Both the position numbers and the translations under genes were made by a program. This document shows, in pieces, positions 37,025 through 46,430 of a stretch of DNA of 64,000 nt (the first letter of the stretch is position 1; each line of letters starts with the position of its first letter). A model generated the notes under the pieces. It was not told where the DNA came from, searched no databases, and saw nothing but the letters and a program-made list of their open reading frames with translations. The DNA comes from Youhaiella tibetensis. Its GTDB lineage: Bacteria > Pseudomonadota > Alphaproteobacteria > Rhizobiales > Devosiaceae. The stretch lies in assembly GCF_008000755.1 (NCBI RefSeq), contig NZ_CP041690.1, forward strand, positions 2,171,260-2,235,259. The letters are read 5' to 3'.

Positions 37025-38197
37025 TTACTTGGCTGCTGCCAGGCCCGGATCGCCCTGCTTCTCGAAGGTCTGGATTTCCTTGTTGATGTAGGTGCCGTCG
37101 TCGGCCTTGGCGACTTCGCGCAGATAGATGTTCTGCGTGATGTGGCGGGTTTCCGGGTCGATTTCGACCGGGCCGCGCGGGCTCATCCAGGCGAGGCCCT
37201 TGACCGCATCGACCGCGGCCTTGGCATCCTGCTTGCCGCCAGTCGCCTCGATCATCTTGTAGATGACGTGCATGCCGTCGAAAGCACCGACCGCCGGGAA
37301 ACTCAGTTCGGCCGGGTTGCCGAGCGCCTTGCCAGCAGCTTCGACGAAAGCCTTGTTTTCCGGAGAATCGTGGGAAACCGCGTAGTGGAACGTGGTGAGC
37401 AGGCCCAGCGCGGAATCACCGAGGGCGGGCAGGTCCGATTCCTGGGTCAGGTCGCCCGGCGCCAGCAGCGTGACGCCCGCATCCCTGAGCCCGTTCTCAT
37501 TGTAAGACTTGACGAAACCGAGCGTGGTCGGGCCGGACGGCAGGAAGGCGAAAACCGCCTGGGCGCCGCTGTCCTTGATGCGCTGCATGATAGGGCTGAA
37601 ATCGTTGGTCGACAGAGGCATGCGGATGCTCTCGACCACGGTGCCGCCCTCGGCCTCGAAGGTGGTCTTGAAGGCGGTCTCGGAATCCACGCCCGGACCG
37701 TAATCGGAAACGACGGTGATGACCTTTTCGATGCCCTTCGCCTTGGCCACCTTGGCCATGGGCGCAGAAGTCTGCCAGGTGGTGAAGGACGTGCGCACCA
37801 CATAGGGGCTCTTGGTGACGATGGCCGAGGTCGCCGCGTTGAAGATCACCATGGGCACGTTGGCCTGCTCGAGCAGCGGCGCGGCCGCCATCGCATCGGG
37901 GGTGAAATAGAAGCCGGCCAGATACTGCACGCCTTCCTTGACCACCAGCTCCTGGGCGAGAGCTGCCGACTGGGCCGGATCGGCCTGCGGCACGTCGCGA
38001 TAGACGATCTCGACCTTGTGGTCGCCCACGCTGTCACCGTTGAGCGCCTGATAGGCCTGGATGCCGGCCTGGAAATTTTTGCCCTGCAGGGCGAACGGAC
38101 CCGAGAACGGACCGATGACGCCGACCTTGATGGTGTCGGCGAGCGCCGTGCTGGTCAGCAGCGCCGTTGCGAGCGCCGCCACGAAAAACTTCTTCAT
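37025..38197 (-). CDS. Liv-type periplasmic binding protein, putative protocatechuate or aromatic acid receptor
   Basis: 390 residues with a signal peptide (KKFFVAALATALLTSTALA) and the Peripla_BP_6 fold (IKVGVIGPFSGPFALQGKNF, VTVVSDYGPGVDSETAF). In S. meliloti a PcaQ-regulated Liv system, PcaMNVWX, takes up protocatechuate; gene order binding protein, LivH, LivM, LivG, LivF is the same here, pcaQ is adjacent, and a PcaQ-like box lies upstream. Substrate remains inferred. Confidence 0.88.
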   Translation of the reverse strand: MKKFFVAALATALLTSTALADTIKVGVIGPFSGPFALQGKNFQAGIQAYQALNGDSVGDHKVEIVYRDVPQADPAQSAALAQELVVKEGVQYLAGFYFTPDAMAAAPLLEQANVPMVIFNAATSAIVTKSPYVVRTSFTTWQTSAPMAKVAKAKGIEKVITVVSDYGPGVDSETAFKTTFEAEGGTVVESIRMPLSTNDFSPIMQRIKDSGAQAVFAFLPSGPTTLGFVKSYNENGLRDAGVTLLAPGDLTQESDLPALGDSALGLLTTFHYAVSHDSPENKAFVEAAGKALGNPAELSFPAVGAFDGMHVIYKMIEATGGKQDAKAAVDAVKGLAWMSPRGPVEIDPETRHITQNIYLREVAKADDGTYINKEIQTFEKQGDPGLAAAK

Positions 38198-38353
38198 TGT
38201 TTCCTCCTGCCTTCATGTCCTGCGCCCGCGCGGAGTAGCGTCCGGTTATGCGAGAGGCGAGCGTCGTTTGGCGGCCGCAATGCGGCGCACCTTGGGAGGC
38301 CATAATCTGCCGCAGCCTCGCTTGCGGTCAAAATGAAAACCCGGCCCGGAAAT

Positions 38354-38369
38354 ATAACTTGGGGATTAT
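38354..38369. promoter_or_regulatory. PcaQ-like box upstream of the fourth Liv operon
   Basis: ATAACT-TGGG-GATTAT is a dyad with N4 spacing, close to the ATAACC-N4-GGTTAA site I recall for PcaQ (read on the minus strand ATAATC-CCCA-AGTTAT). It lies about 157 bases upstream of the binding-protein start and overlaps the stop codon of the preceding 59-residue gene. Confidence 0.5.
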
Positions 38370-38545
38370 GAGACCCGTCGCTCCGGGATCGGGATCCGGC
38401 GCTCCTCCAGCGCCTTGAGCACTGAGGCCGGAATAGCCCGGCAACCGCATTCGCGGGCGTGTTCCAGATGCCAGGCGATGCGCTGGTCCAGATTGGCGTT
38501 TGGCGGCATGGGATGGGACTCGTGCCAGGCGCGGTTCAGGGCCAT
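38366..38545 (-). CDS. Small conserved-looking protein of 59 residues, function unknown
   Basis: Open frame from ATG at 38545 to TAA at 38366, starting 8 bases after the universal stress protein stop, with TTGAGG as ribosome site. The sequence begins MALNRAWHESHPMPPNANLD, then has QRIAWHLEHA and a CGCR motif with two cysteines. Balanced charge, two His-containing helices and the W-H / HPMP / CGCR pattern resemble a short alphaproteobacterial family of unknown function that I recall only loosely. The cysteines and histidines could bind a metal. Co-transcribed with the stress protein; no signal peptide. Confidence 0.7.
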   Translation of the reverse strand: MALNRAWHESHPMPPNANLDQRIAWHLEHARECGCRAIPASVLKALEERRIPIPERRVS

Positions 38546-38552
38546 TTCAACC

Positions 38553-39386
38553 TCAATAGGACATCAGGACGGGCAAGAGCGGGCGCTCCAGAACGGATCG
38601 CGTCGCGCCCCCGAGCAGGAACTCGCGCAGGCGATTGTGACCATAGGCACCCATAACCAATAGCGTAGCATCCTGGGAGAGCGCCAGACGCTGCAGGGCC
38701 TCCCCGACCGCCCTGCCCTCGAGCCTGCCGGTCACCGGCTCGGCCTTGATTCCGACGCGCTCGAGATGCGCGAGTACCCCGGCAGCCCAGTCATCGGGCA
38801 TGGCCTTATCGTCTGTCACCGCCAGGACAAGCACCCTGCGTGCCTTCTGGAGCCAGACGCGGGCATCGTTGAGGGCACGGGCGGCCGCCCGGCTGCCGTC
38901 CCAGGCAATAGCCACGACGTCGGGCTCGAGGACTTCGAGCGGGCGCACCGGGAAGACCAGCACCGGCCGCCCGGACGAGAACATGGCCGCCTCGGCAATG
39001 GCGCGGCTATCGGCAATCTCCGGGTCATAGGGAACGATGGTAAGGTCGTGCGTGCGCGCCAACTCGGCGATCCGCGTCGGGATCGAGAGAGGCTGGGAGC
39101 GCACCGGGGTGACGAAGGCCAGCACGCCTGCCCGCTCGGTCAACTCGCGCAGGCGCGTGCCGAACTCGCGCGCCACTTCCCGGCTTCCGCTCTCGGCCTG
39201 GCGCGACAGGACGGTATAGTCCGCGCCCAGCGCGAAGGGGCTGGAGACCGGAGGGATATCCACCTCGATCGGAACGGCCGTCAGCGTCGGCTCGAGCACG
39301 TCGACATAGTCGACGAGCGGGCCGAGTGCCGCCTGATCGAGCGGGTCGGGATAAGTCACAAGGGGAACCAGGATATCGATAGGCAT
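38553..39386 (-). CDS. Universal stress protein, two-domain (UspA family)
   Basis: 277 residues, about twice a single Usp domain. The C-terminal domain has the nucleotide-binding signature VMGAYGHNRLREFLLGGATR; the N-terminal domain is more degenerate. ATG at 39386 with GGAG six bases upstream. Divergent from a metal-transporting P-type ATPase, with a 59-residue gene directly downstream. Likely a cytoplasmic stress-response protein; the trigger is unknown. Confidence 0.88.
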   Translation of the reverse strand: MPIDILVPLVTYPDPLDQAALGPLVDYVDVLEPTLTAVPIEVDIPPVSSPFALGADYTVLSRQAESGSREVAREFGTRLRELTERAGVLAFVTPVRSQPLSIPTRIAELARTHDLTIVPYDPEIADSRAIAEAAMFSSGRPVLVFPVRPLEVLEPDVVAIAWDGSRAAARALNDARVWLQKARRVLVLAVTDDKAMPDDWAAGVLAHLERVGIKAEPVTGRLEGRAVGEALQRLALSQDATLLVMGAYGHNRLREFLLGGATRSVLERPLLPVLMSY

Positions 39387-39487
39387 CTGCATCTCCAGTT
39401 CTGCCCACAGATTCCATGATAACGCGCTGGAGCGCAACCTGGCTGCGCTGGACATTTGCGGGAGGCGGCAGCCAGTATGGTAAGTCA

Positions 39488-41332
39488 ATGGGATTCCAGC
39501 GCATGTTCGCGGCACTGCAGAAATACCTGAGCGAAATCCTTGTCGCCATCGCGGCCCTGGGCATAGCGCTCGGCTTCGCCTCCGGCTGGCTCGGCCCCGA
39601 ATGGCCCCAAAGGATCTGGACCGTGGCAACGCTCCCCGTGCTCGCGGCGCTGCTCTTCCAGATCTGGGGCTCCCTGCGCCGGGGCGACGTGGGCCTCGAC
39701 GTCGTGGCCGCGCTTTCGATGGCCTCGGCCCTCCTCATCGGGGAAACCCTGGCTGCCAACGTCGTGGCGCTGATGTACGCGGGCGGCCAGCTGCTCGAGG
39801 GCTTCGCGTCGGGACGAGCCAAGCGCGAAATGACGGCACTCATCGGCCGGGTCTCGCATAGCGCCATGCGCTATGACGGCGAGGGGCTCGAAGAGACGCC
39901 GATCGCCGACCTCGTGCCGGGCGACCGGCTGATGATCCGTCACGGCGAGGTGCTGCCGGTGGACGGCAAGGTCACCCAGGGGGTGGCCGTGCTCGACCAG
40001 TCGGCGCTGACCGGCGAACCCCTGCCCGTCGAGCGACGCATCGACGAGGAGGCGCTCAGCGGCAGTGCGAATGCCGGACCCGCCTTCGACATGGTCGCCA
40101 CGCGCCCGGCGGCGGAAAGCACCTATGCTGCCATCGTGCGGTTGGTGCAGGGCGCCCAGGAAAGCAAGGCGCCGATGACGCGCCTGGCGGACCGTTACGC
40201 GGTTGTCTTCCTGGTGGTGACGGTCGCACTGGCCGTCGCCGCCTGGTACTTCTCCGGCGACGTCACACGCGCCGTCGCGGTTCTGGTGGTGGCGACGCCC
40301 TGCCCGCTCATAATTGCCGTGCCGGTGGCCATCATCTCGGGCATGTCGCGCTCGGCCCGCTCCGGCGCCCTGATCAAGGGCGGCGACGTGCTCGAAGCGC
40401 TGGCCCAGGTCAAGGTCGCCGTGCTCGACAAGACCGGCACCCTCACCCACGGCTATCCCGAGATCGATGAGGTGCGCTCAGGACCTGGACGCACGGGCGA
40501 TGAGCTCCTGCGCCTTGCCGCTTCGCTCGACCAGGCCTCTGCCCACGTGATGGCCGCAGCCCTCGTGCACGCAGCCAAGACCCGCGAGCTGACGCTCACC
40601 CTGCCCACCGCGGTGGTCGAGGACGCGGGAGCCGGGCTCGAGGGCATCGTGGATGGCCACAAGGTGGTCGTAGGCGGCAGCGGCTACGTGCGCTCGCGCA
40701 GCGCCAGCGGCGACCCGGCACAGTTCCGCGACGGCCTGCGGCCCGGGCAGGCGGTGGTCGCCGTGGCCATCGACGGGGCCGTGGCCGGGATCATCGTCAT
40801 GGCCGATCCGATCCGCGACGATGCCGACAAGCTGCTGACAAACCTGCGCGGCGCAGGAATCGACAAGATCGTCCTGGCCTCGGGCGACCGGCAGGACGTG
40901 GTCGACGAGTTCCGCACGCAACTCCACCTCGAAGAGGCCCATGGCGACCTGACGCCCGACCAGAAAGTGGCGGTGGTGACAGGAGAGCGAAGTGCCGGGC
41001 CGGTGCTGATGGTCGGCGACGGCGTCAACGACGCACCGGCGCTGGCAGCCGCCGATGTGGGCGTCGCCATGGGCGCACGGGGCACCGCCGCGTCCTCGGA
41101 GGCCGCCGGGGTCGTCCTCCTGGTCGACAGGCTCAGCCCGTTGATCGATGCCCTCAGGATCGCCCACCGCTCGCTTGGCATCGCGCGCCAGAGCGTCTTC
41201 GTGGGGCTCGGCCTTTCCTTTGCAGGCATGATCGCGGCAGCGCTTGGCTACCTGCCGCCGGTCCAGGGCGCGCTGTTGCAGGAGGCCATCGACGTGGTGG
41301 TGATCCTCAACGCGTTGCGCGCCCTGCGCTGA
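39488..41332 (+). CDS. P1B-type heavy-metal-transporting ATPase with TPCP motif
   Basis: About 614 residues. P-type ATPase marks are all present: the TGEP loop (QSALTGEPLPV), the membrane metal motif ATPCPLIIAVPVA at about residue 268, the phosphorylation site DKTGTL at about 315 and GDGVND at about 509. No N-terminal CxxC metal-binding domain and no C-terminal extension. TPCP is the mark of the small P1B-5 group (Ni/Fe-linked Nia proteins). The usual HP dipeptide of the nucleotide domain appears as SAHVMA. Start uncertain: ATG at 39488 or 39503, or the upstream ATG at 39416; none has a clear ribosome site. Confidence 0.88.
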   Translation: MGFQRMFAALQKYLSEILVAIAALGIALGFASGWLGPEWPQRIWTVATLPVLAALLFQIWGSLRRGDVGLDVVAALSMASALLIGETLAANVVALMYAGGQLLEGFASGRAKREMTALIGRVSHSAMRYDGEGLEETPIADLVPGDRLMIRHGEVLPVDGKVTQGVAVLDQSALTGEPLPVERRIDEEALSGSANAGPAFDMVATRPAAESTYAAIVRLVQGAQESKAPMTRLADRYAVVFLVVTVALAVAAWYFSGDVTRAVAVLVVATPCPLIIAVPVAIISGMSRSARSGALIKGGDVLEALAQVKVAVLDKTGTLTHGYPEIDEVRSGPGRTGDELLRLAASLDQASAHVMAAALVHAAKTRELTLTLPTAVVEDAGAGLEGIVDGHKVVVGGSGYVRSRSASGDPAQFRDGLRPGQAVVAVAIDGAVAGIIVMADPIRDDADKLLTNLRGAGIDKIVLASGDRQDVVDEFRTQLHLEEAHGDLTPDQKVAVVTGERSAGPVLMVGDGVNDAPALAAADVGVAMGARGTAASSEAAGVVLLVDRLSPLIDALRIAHRSLGIARQSVFVGLGLSFAGMIAAALGYLPPVQGALLQEAIDVVVILNALRALR

Positions 41333-42106
41333 CTATTGGGCGGTATAGCCGCCGTCGATGACGAGCTCGGTCCCTGTGACGAACTTGGCTTCGTCCGATG
41401 CGAGGTAAAGCACGCCCCAGGCGATGTCATCGGGCTCGCCCAGGTGGCCGATCGGATGCAGGTCGACCAGATGCTTGCGCGCCGCGTCCGGGTTGGGCGA
41501 GGAGTTGATCGAGTTCTCGACCATCGGCGTGAGGATATAGCCGGGATGCACCGAGTTGACCCGGATGCCGAGCCTGTTCTTGGCGCAGTAGAGCGCCACG
41601 GACTTCGAATAGATGCGCACCCCGCCCTTGGAGGCGTTGTAGGCACCCAGGTTCGGATCGCCCACCAGACCTTCGATCGAGGACATGTTGACGATCGAGC
41701 CACTGTCGCCCGCCGGCTTGACCTTTTTCATGGTGCGAATGGCGTGCTTGGTGCCGAGGAAGACCGCGTCGAGGTTGACGCGCATGAGCTTGTGCCAGTC
41801 GTCGAGCGTCTGTTCCTCGGGCGGACCGCCGAAGCCGACCCCGGCATTGTTGACCACCACGTCCACATGGCCGAACCGTTCGAGAGCCTTGGACATGATG
41901 TCTTCCCACTGCGCCTCCTGGGTCACATCGTGGTGAAAGAAGGCGGCGGCCTGGCCGATCTCGGCGGCGATGGCGCTCCCCGCATCGTCCTTGAGATCGG
42001 TGAGAACGACACTGGCCCCTTCCTGGGCCAGCTTGCGCGCGACGGCGGCACCAATGCCGAACGCCGCGCCTGTGACCACGGCAACCTTTCCCTGCATGCG
42101 GTTCAT
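41333..42106 (-). CDS. Short-chain dehydrogenase/reductase (SDR)
   Basis: 257 residues, classical SDR. Cofactor motif TGAAFGIG at about residues 12-19, acidic residue in LTDLKDD suggesting NAD preference, NNAG, and catalytic Ser-Tyr-Lys (NMSSIEG, YNASK). It ends GTELVIDGGYTAQ as in many alcohol or hydroxysteroid-type dehydrogenases. Start ATG at 42106 with GGGAG upstream. It stands alone, ending right beside the metal ATPase stop; substrate unknown. Confidence 0.9.
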   Translation of the reverse strand: MNRMQGKVAVVTGAAFGIGAAVARKLAQEGASVVLTDLKDDAGSAIAAEIGQAAAFFHHDVTQEAQWEDIMSKALERFGHVDVVVNNAGVGFGGPPEEQTLDDWHKLMRVNLDAVFLGTKHAIRTMKKVKPAGDSGSIVNMSSIEGLVGDPNLGAYNASKGGVRIYSKSVALYCAKNRLGIRVNSVHPGYILTPMVENSINSSPNPDAARKHLVDLHPIGHLGEPDDIAWGVLYLASDEAKFVTGTELVIDGGYTAQ

Positions 42107-42222
42107 ACTGCACTCCCGTGACTGATTGACCAGACCGGATGCCGCTGCGGCAAACCCACATTGCGGCGCCGGGACCAGCCTAGCAGACGCACCGAAATGG
42201 GCGAAGTGGAGGCGCGCGGACG

Positions 42223-43056
42223 CTAGCGCAGGACGTGGCCTGCCGTGATGTCGATCTGGAGCCCGTCATGGGCGGGCACGACATTGGCCGGAGTCTTCCG
42301 GTCGACCGTGGCGTAGTCCATGTCGATGTGCAGATTGGTGAGCACGGCCTGCCGTGGAACCAGGCGCGTGATGAGCGCCAGGGATTCGGGAAGGCTCAGG
42401 TGGCTGGGATGGGGCGTCGGGCGCAGCGCATCGATGACCCAGACATCCAGATGGGACACCGCCCCCAGCGAATGGTCGGGGACGCCCGAAAGATCGCACG
42501 AATAGGCGAAACCGCCGACCCGGAACCCCAGCGAGCGGATATCGCCATGCTCCTGGTCAAAAGCGTGGACGGAAATGGACCCACCCGGTCCATCGATCAC
42601 CACGTCCTGGCCCGGCGCAATGACATGGCCGTTGAGGATCGGCGGATAACCGCTGCCCGGCGGCGAGGTGAAGCAATATCGGAAAGCTTCGCGCAGCCGC
42701 TCGCCGGTGATCTCCGAATAGAAAACGTCGACGCGCTTCATGGTGTTGAGCGCCAGCACCCGCAGGTCGTCGATGCCATGAGTGTGGTCGGCGTGTTCGT
42801 GAGTGTAGAACACCGCATCGACGCGGCCGACGCGTGCGTCGAGCAACTGCTCGCGCAAATCGCAGCCGGTATCAATGACGATACGCGTGGGCTCGTCCAC
42901 CCCTTCGCTAAAGCCCTCGATGAGGAGCGCGCAGCGACGGCGGCGATTGCGCGGATCGTCCGGATCGCAATCACCCCAGACGTTGCCGACGCGCGGCACG
43001 CCGCCAGAAGACCCGCAACCGAGAATGGTTGCCACGACGCGCTCGGCGGCTGCCAT
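42223..43056 (-). CDS. MBL-fold metallohydrolase, PhnP-like
   Basis: 277 residues. Metallo-beta-lactamase fold with the metal motif THEHADHTHGIDDL (HxHxDH) and the N-terminal ILGCGSSGGVPRVG, typical of the PhnP/RNase Z-like phosphodiesterases. ATG at 43056, one base after the tatD stop. The gene pair metG-tatD-MBL is common in alphaproteobacteria; exact substrate is not known to me. Confidence 0.9.
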   Translation of the reverse strand: MAAAERVVATILGCGSSGGVPRVGNVWGDCDPDDPRNRRRRCALLIEGFSEGVDEPTRIVIDTGCDLREQLLDARVGRVDAVFYTHEHADHTHGIDDLRVLALNTMKRVDVFYSEITGERLREAFRYCFTSPPGSGYPPILNGHVIAPGQDVVIDGPGGSISVHAFDQEHGDIRSLGFRVGGFAYSCDLSGVPDHSLGAVSHLDVWVIDALRPTPHPSHLSLPESLALITRLVPRQAVLTNLHIDMDYATVDRKTPANVVPAHDGLQIDITAGHVLR

Positions 43057-43057
43057 C

Positions 43058-43834
43058 TCAGAGCCCCGTCTTGGAGAAGAGCCGCGCGAAATTGCGCGTG
43101 GTCTGCTCGGCGATCTCGACGACGTTGACGCCGCGGACCTCGGCCAGCTTCTCGGCTGTGAAGCGCACGAAGGAGGGTTCGTTCGACTGCCCGCGATGCG
43201 GGATGGGCGCCAGGTAAGGCGCATCGGTTTCGACAAGGATACGGTCGGCGGGCGCGAAGGCGGCCACCTCGCGGATTTCCTCGGCATTCCGGAAGGTCAG
43301 GATGCCCGAGAACGAAAGATAGCCCCCGAGCGCCAGCCCGCGCCGCGCCAGTTCCGCGCCGGACGAGAAGCAGTGCAGCACGAAGGGGAAGGCCCCCTTC
43401 TCGCTCTCTTCCTCAAGAATGCGCGCCATGTCCTCGTCGGCGGAGCGGCTATGGATGACGAGTGGCAACTGCGTCTCGCGCGCCGCCGCGATATGGCGGC
43501 GAAACCCTTCGGCTTGCGCCTCATGGGGCGCGTTATCATAGAAATAGTCGAGGCCGACTTCCCCGATCGCCACGCATTTGGGGTGCGCAGACAACCGGAC
43601 GAGATCGGCAGTCTGGATGTGGAGCTCCTGGTCTGCATTGTGCGGATGCGTCCCGACCGAGCACCAGACGTTCTCGTTCTCCTCGGCGATCCGCGCGATT
43701 TCCGGGAACTTGTCCACCCAGGTGCAGATGGTGACGATACCGGTAACCCCCGCCTCGCGGGCGCGCGCCAGCACGCCCGGCCGATCGGCGGCCAGAGCCT
43801 CGAAATCGAGGTGGCAATGGCTGTCGATCAGCAT
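43058..43834 (-). CDS. TatD-family metal-dependent hydrolase (putative DNase)
   Basis: 258 residues. TIM-barrel hydrolase with the metal histidines in IDSHCHLDF at the N-terminus, GEVGLDYFYD in the middle and ETDAPYLAP near the C-terminus, all TatD signatures. It lies 2 bases after metG and 1 base before the MBL gene, so all belong to the dac-less operon tmk-holB-metG-tatD-MBL. Confidence 0.93.
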   Translation of the reverse strand: MLIDSHCHLDFEALAADRPGVLARAREAGVTGIVTICTWVDKFPEIARIAEENENVWCSVGTHPHNADQELHIQTADLVRLSAHPKCVAIGEVGLDYFYDNAPHEAQAEGFRRHIAAARETQLPLVIHSRSADEDMARILEEESEKGAFPFVLHCFSSGAELARRGLALGGYLSFSGILTFRNAEEIREVAAFAPADRILVETDAPYLAPIPHRGQSNEPSFVRFTAEKLAEVRGVNVVEIAEQTTRNFARLFSKTGL

Positions 43835-43836
43835 CT

Positions 43837-45387
43837 TTACTCGGCCTTGGTCCGCTCGAAGCGCTGGAACACCGGCTGAGGCGCCGGCAGGTCCGTACCC
43901 GGAACAAGCGCCGACCCATCATTGGCGAACGCCAGCAGGCGCTTGTCGGCGGGTACCGAGAGCGTATCGAGGATCCTGCCGGCCGATTCCGGAATGAAGG
44001 CCAGGGCGGGAATGGTGACGCGGCGGATGACTTCGGCCGTCACGTAGAGCACCGTTCCCATGCGGACCGGATCGGTCTTCTTGAGCGCCCAGGGCTCCTG
44101 CCCGGCGAAGTAGCGGTTGGCTTCCCCGACTACCTCCCAGATGGCGGCGACCGCCTCGTGCACAAGCTGCTCATCCATGGCCTTGACCGCGCGGGCCGTA
44201 GCCGTGGCGGCCAGATCGAGAAGTGCCCGGTCGGCGTCCGAATAGGCTCCGACCTCGGGGACTTTGGCCTCGCAGTTCTTGTTGATCATCGAGAGCGAGC
44301 GCTGGGCGAGATTGCCCAGGTCGTTGGCCAGGTCCGCATTGTTGCGGTTGACGAACTTCTCGCGGCTGTAGTCACCATCGTTGCCGAAGCTGACTTCGCG
44401 CAGGAAGAAGTAGCGCACGGGATCGGCCCCGAACTCCTCGACCAGCGCGAACGGCTCGATGACGTTGCCCAGCGACTTGCTCATCTTCTTGCCATCCACG
44501 GTGATGAAGCCGTGGGCGAAAATCTTGCGAGGCAGGGCAAGGCCGGCGCTCATCAGGAAAGCGGGCCAGTAAATGGTGTGGAAGCGCGTGATGTCCTTGC
44601 CGATCACGTGCAGGTCCGCCGGCCAGTAGCGCTGGAACATCTGGCCATCGACATCGGGATAGCCGACGCCGGTCATGTAGTTGGTGAGCGCATCCACCCA
44701 CACGTACATGACATGGCCGGGCACGTCCGGAACCGGGATGCCCCAGTCGAACGTGGTGCGCGAGATCGAGACGTCGTCCAGCCCGCGCTTGACGAAGGCG
44801 ATGATCTCATTGCGGCGCTCGTTGGGGCCGATGAAATCCGGATTTTCCTCATAGTGCTTGAGCAGCCGGTCGGCGAAGGCCGAAAGGCGGAAGAAGTAGC
44901 TGGGCTCTTCCACCCACTCGACCGGTGCGCCCGAGGGCGCGAATTTCCTGCCGCCCTCGCCGTCGGTGAGCTCGGAAGCATCGAAATAGGCCTCGTCGCG
45001 AACCGAATACCAGCCCTCGTACTTGCCTTCGTAGATGTCCCCGGCCGCGACCATCGCATTCCAGATCGCCTGGCTCGCCGCGTAGTGGCGGGCCTCGGTG
45101 GTGCGGATGAAGTCGTCGTTGGAAAGGTTGAGCGCCCCGGCCAGCTGCTTGAAGCGGGCCGAATTGCGATCGGCAAGATCACGCACCGGCACGCCTTCGC
45201 GCTCGGCGGTCTGCACCATCTTGATGCCGTGCTCATCGGTGCCGGTCAGGAAATAGACGTCGCGCCCCTCCAGCCGCTTCCAGCGCGCCATGGCGTCGGT
45301 CGCGATCATCTCGTAGGCGTGCCCGATATGGGGTTCGCCATTGGGATAAGCGATTGCGGTCGTGACGTAATAGGCGTTGCGGGTCAT
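43837..45387 (-). CDS. metG: Methionyl-tRNA synthetase
   Basis: 516 residues. Class I synthetase with the HIGH motif ([12 protein letters not shown]) and KMSKS ([17 protein letters not shown]). No C-terminal tRNA-binding EMAP domain, which is the short form usual in alphaproteobacteria. GTDEHG and RTTEARHY are further family motifs. It overlaps holB by 4 bases (ATGA). Confidence 0.97.
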   Translation of the reverse strand: MTRNAYYVTTAIAYPNGEPHIGHAYEMIATDAMARWKRLEGRDVYFLTGTDEHGIKMVQTAEREGVPVRDLADRNSARFKQLAGALNLSNDDFIRTTEARHYAASQAIWNAMVAAGDIYEGKYEGWYSVRDEAYFDASELTDGEGGRKFAPSGAPVEWVEEPSYFFRLSAFADRLLKHYEENPDFIGPNERRNEIIAFVKRGLDDVSISRTTFDWGIPVPDVPGHVMYVWVDALTNYMTGVGYPDVDGQMFQRYWPADLHVIGKDITRFHTIYWPAFLMSAGLALPRKIFAHGFITVDGKKMSKSLGNVIEPFALVEEFGADPVRYFFLREVSFGNDGDYSREKFVNRNNADLANDLGNLAQRSLSMINKNCEAKVPEVGAYSDADRALLDLAATATARAVKAMDEQLVHEAVAAIWEVVGEANRYFAGQEPWALKKTDPVRMGTVLYVTAEVIRRVTIPALAFIPESAGRILDTLSVPADKRLLAFANDGSALVPGTDLPAPQPVFQRFERTKAE

Positions 45388-46430
45388 GATGGCTCGGATA
45401 AGGGCGATGTCTCAGAAATGTGGCGCTTGATGGCGTCGAAGACGACGGTCAGCGTCTGCCGCATGTCGAGATTGAGACTGTCGGTCTCTTCGAACAGGGC
45501 CTGCGCCTTGTCCCATAGCTCGTTGGCCGAGGCAAGCCGCATGCGGCCCTCAGGTCCCTGTAATGCCGCCGATTTTGCTTCGCCGGCCAGCCAATCGATG
45601 ATGAGCTCGCGCGCAAAAGCCGCTTCGGCCGTGCCCGAGCCGGCCGCGATGGCATCCGCAAGCGCCAGATGCGCGCCGGAGGGGAAGCGCCCGGGATTGG
45701 CGAGCCAACCCCGCAAAGCCGCCAGCGTGCCCTCGCCCGCGACCAACGTCGCCTCGAAGCCCTTGCGTGGCCTGCCATGGGCCAGCGAAACGGCTTCATC
45801 GATCTCGGCGGGGCTGGAATCGCCAAGGTTCGCAGCCAGGACCGCGCGCACGTCTTCGTCGGCTATCGGGCGCATGGCCAGGGAGTGACACCGCGACTTG
45901 ATGGTCGGGAGCAGCGAGCCCGGACGGTGCGAGACCAGGAGGAAGATGGTCTCCGCAGGCGGCTCCTCTAGGATCTTGAGCAGGGCGTTGGCGGCGTTGA
46001 CGTTGCAATCGTCGATGGAATCGATGATCGCCACGCGATGCCCGGCCCGCCCGCGCGTCTTGCGCAAATGCTCGACGAGGTTGCGGATGTCATCGACCCG
46101 GATGACCGAATAGAAGCCCTTGGCGTCCTTGGGCTGGCGGCGCAGCACGAAGAGATTAGGGTGCGAGCCGGCCATGACCTGCTCATCGACCCGGTGCGCG
46201 TCCTCATCGCCCGTTGCCACGAAGATGTCGCGGGCGAGCTTGAAGGCGAGCGTCGCCTTGCCGATGCCCTGCGGTCCGTGCAGCAGCACCGCATTGGGCA
46301 AGGAACCACCGGCGAGGCGGCTGGCAATTGCGCTCTTGGCGGCGGCATGACCAAGAACGGCATGTTGCTGCTCGGGGAGCCTCACGCCTTCAATCTGGTC
46401 AGGCTCGCGAATGGGGACGTCGTCGCTCAC
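45384..46430 (-). CDS. holB: DNA polymerase III delta-prime subunit
   Basis: 348 residues. AAA+ clamp-loader subunit: [20 protein letters not shown], a Walker A-like [15 protein letters not shown], and the SRC motif (KSRCHSLAM). The zinc-binding cysteines of the E. coli protein are not seen in this segment, as is usual in alphaproteobacteria. GTG start at 46430 overlaps the tmk stop (GTGA). Part of the replisome clamp loader. Confidence 0.93.
   Translation of the reverse strand: MSDDVPIREPDQIEGVRLPEQQHAVLGHAAAKSAIASRLAGGSLPNAVLLHGPQGIGKATLAFKLARDIFVATGDEDAHRVDEQVMAGSHPNLFVLRRQPKDAKGFYSVIRVDDIRNLVEHLRKTRGRAGHRVAIIDSIDDCNVNAANALLKILEEPPAETIFLLVSHRPGSLLPTIKSRCHSLAMRPIADEDVRAVLAANLGDSSPAEIDEAVSLAHGRPRKGFEATLVAGEGTLAALRGWLANPGRFPSGAHLALADAIAAGSGTAEAAFARELIIDWLAGEAKSAALQGPEGRMRLASANELWDKAQALFEETDSLNLDMRQTLTVVFDAIKRHISETSPLSEPS

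Noticed and set aside
36941..38305. 454-codon plus-strand frame opposite the Liv binding protein
   Set aside because: Antisense to a binding protein with signal peptide; composition dominated by Arg, Gly and Asp.
44158..45888. 576-codon open frame on the plus strand opposite metG and holB
   Set aside because: Shadow of metG and holB; no motifs and no ribosome site.
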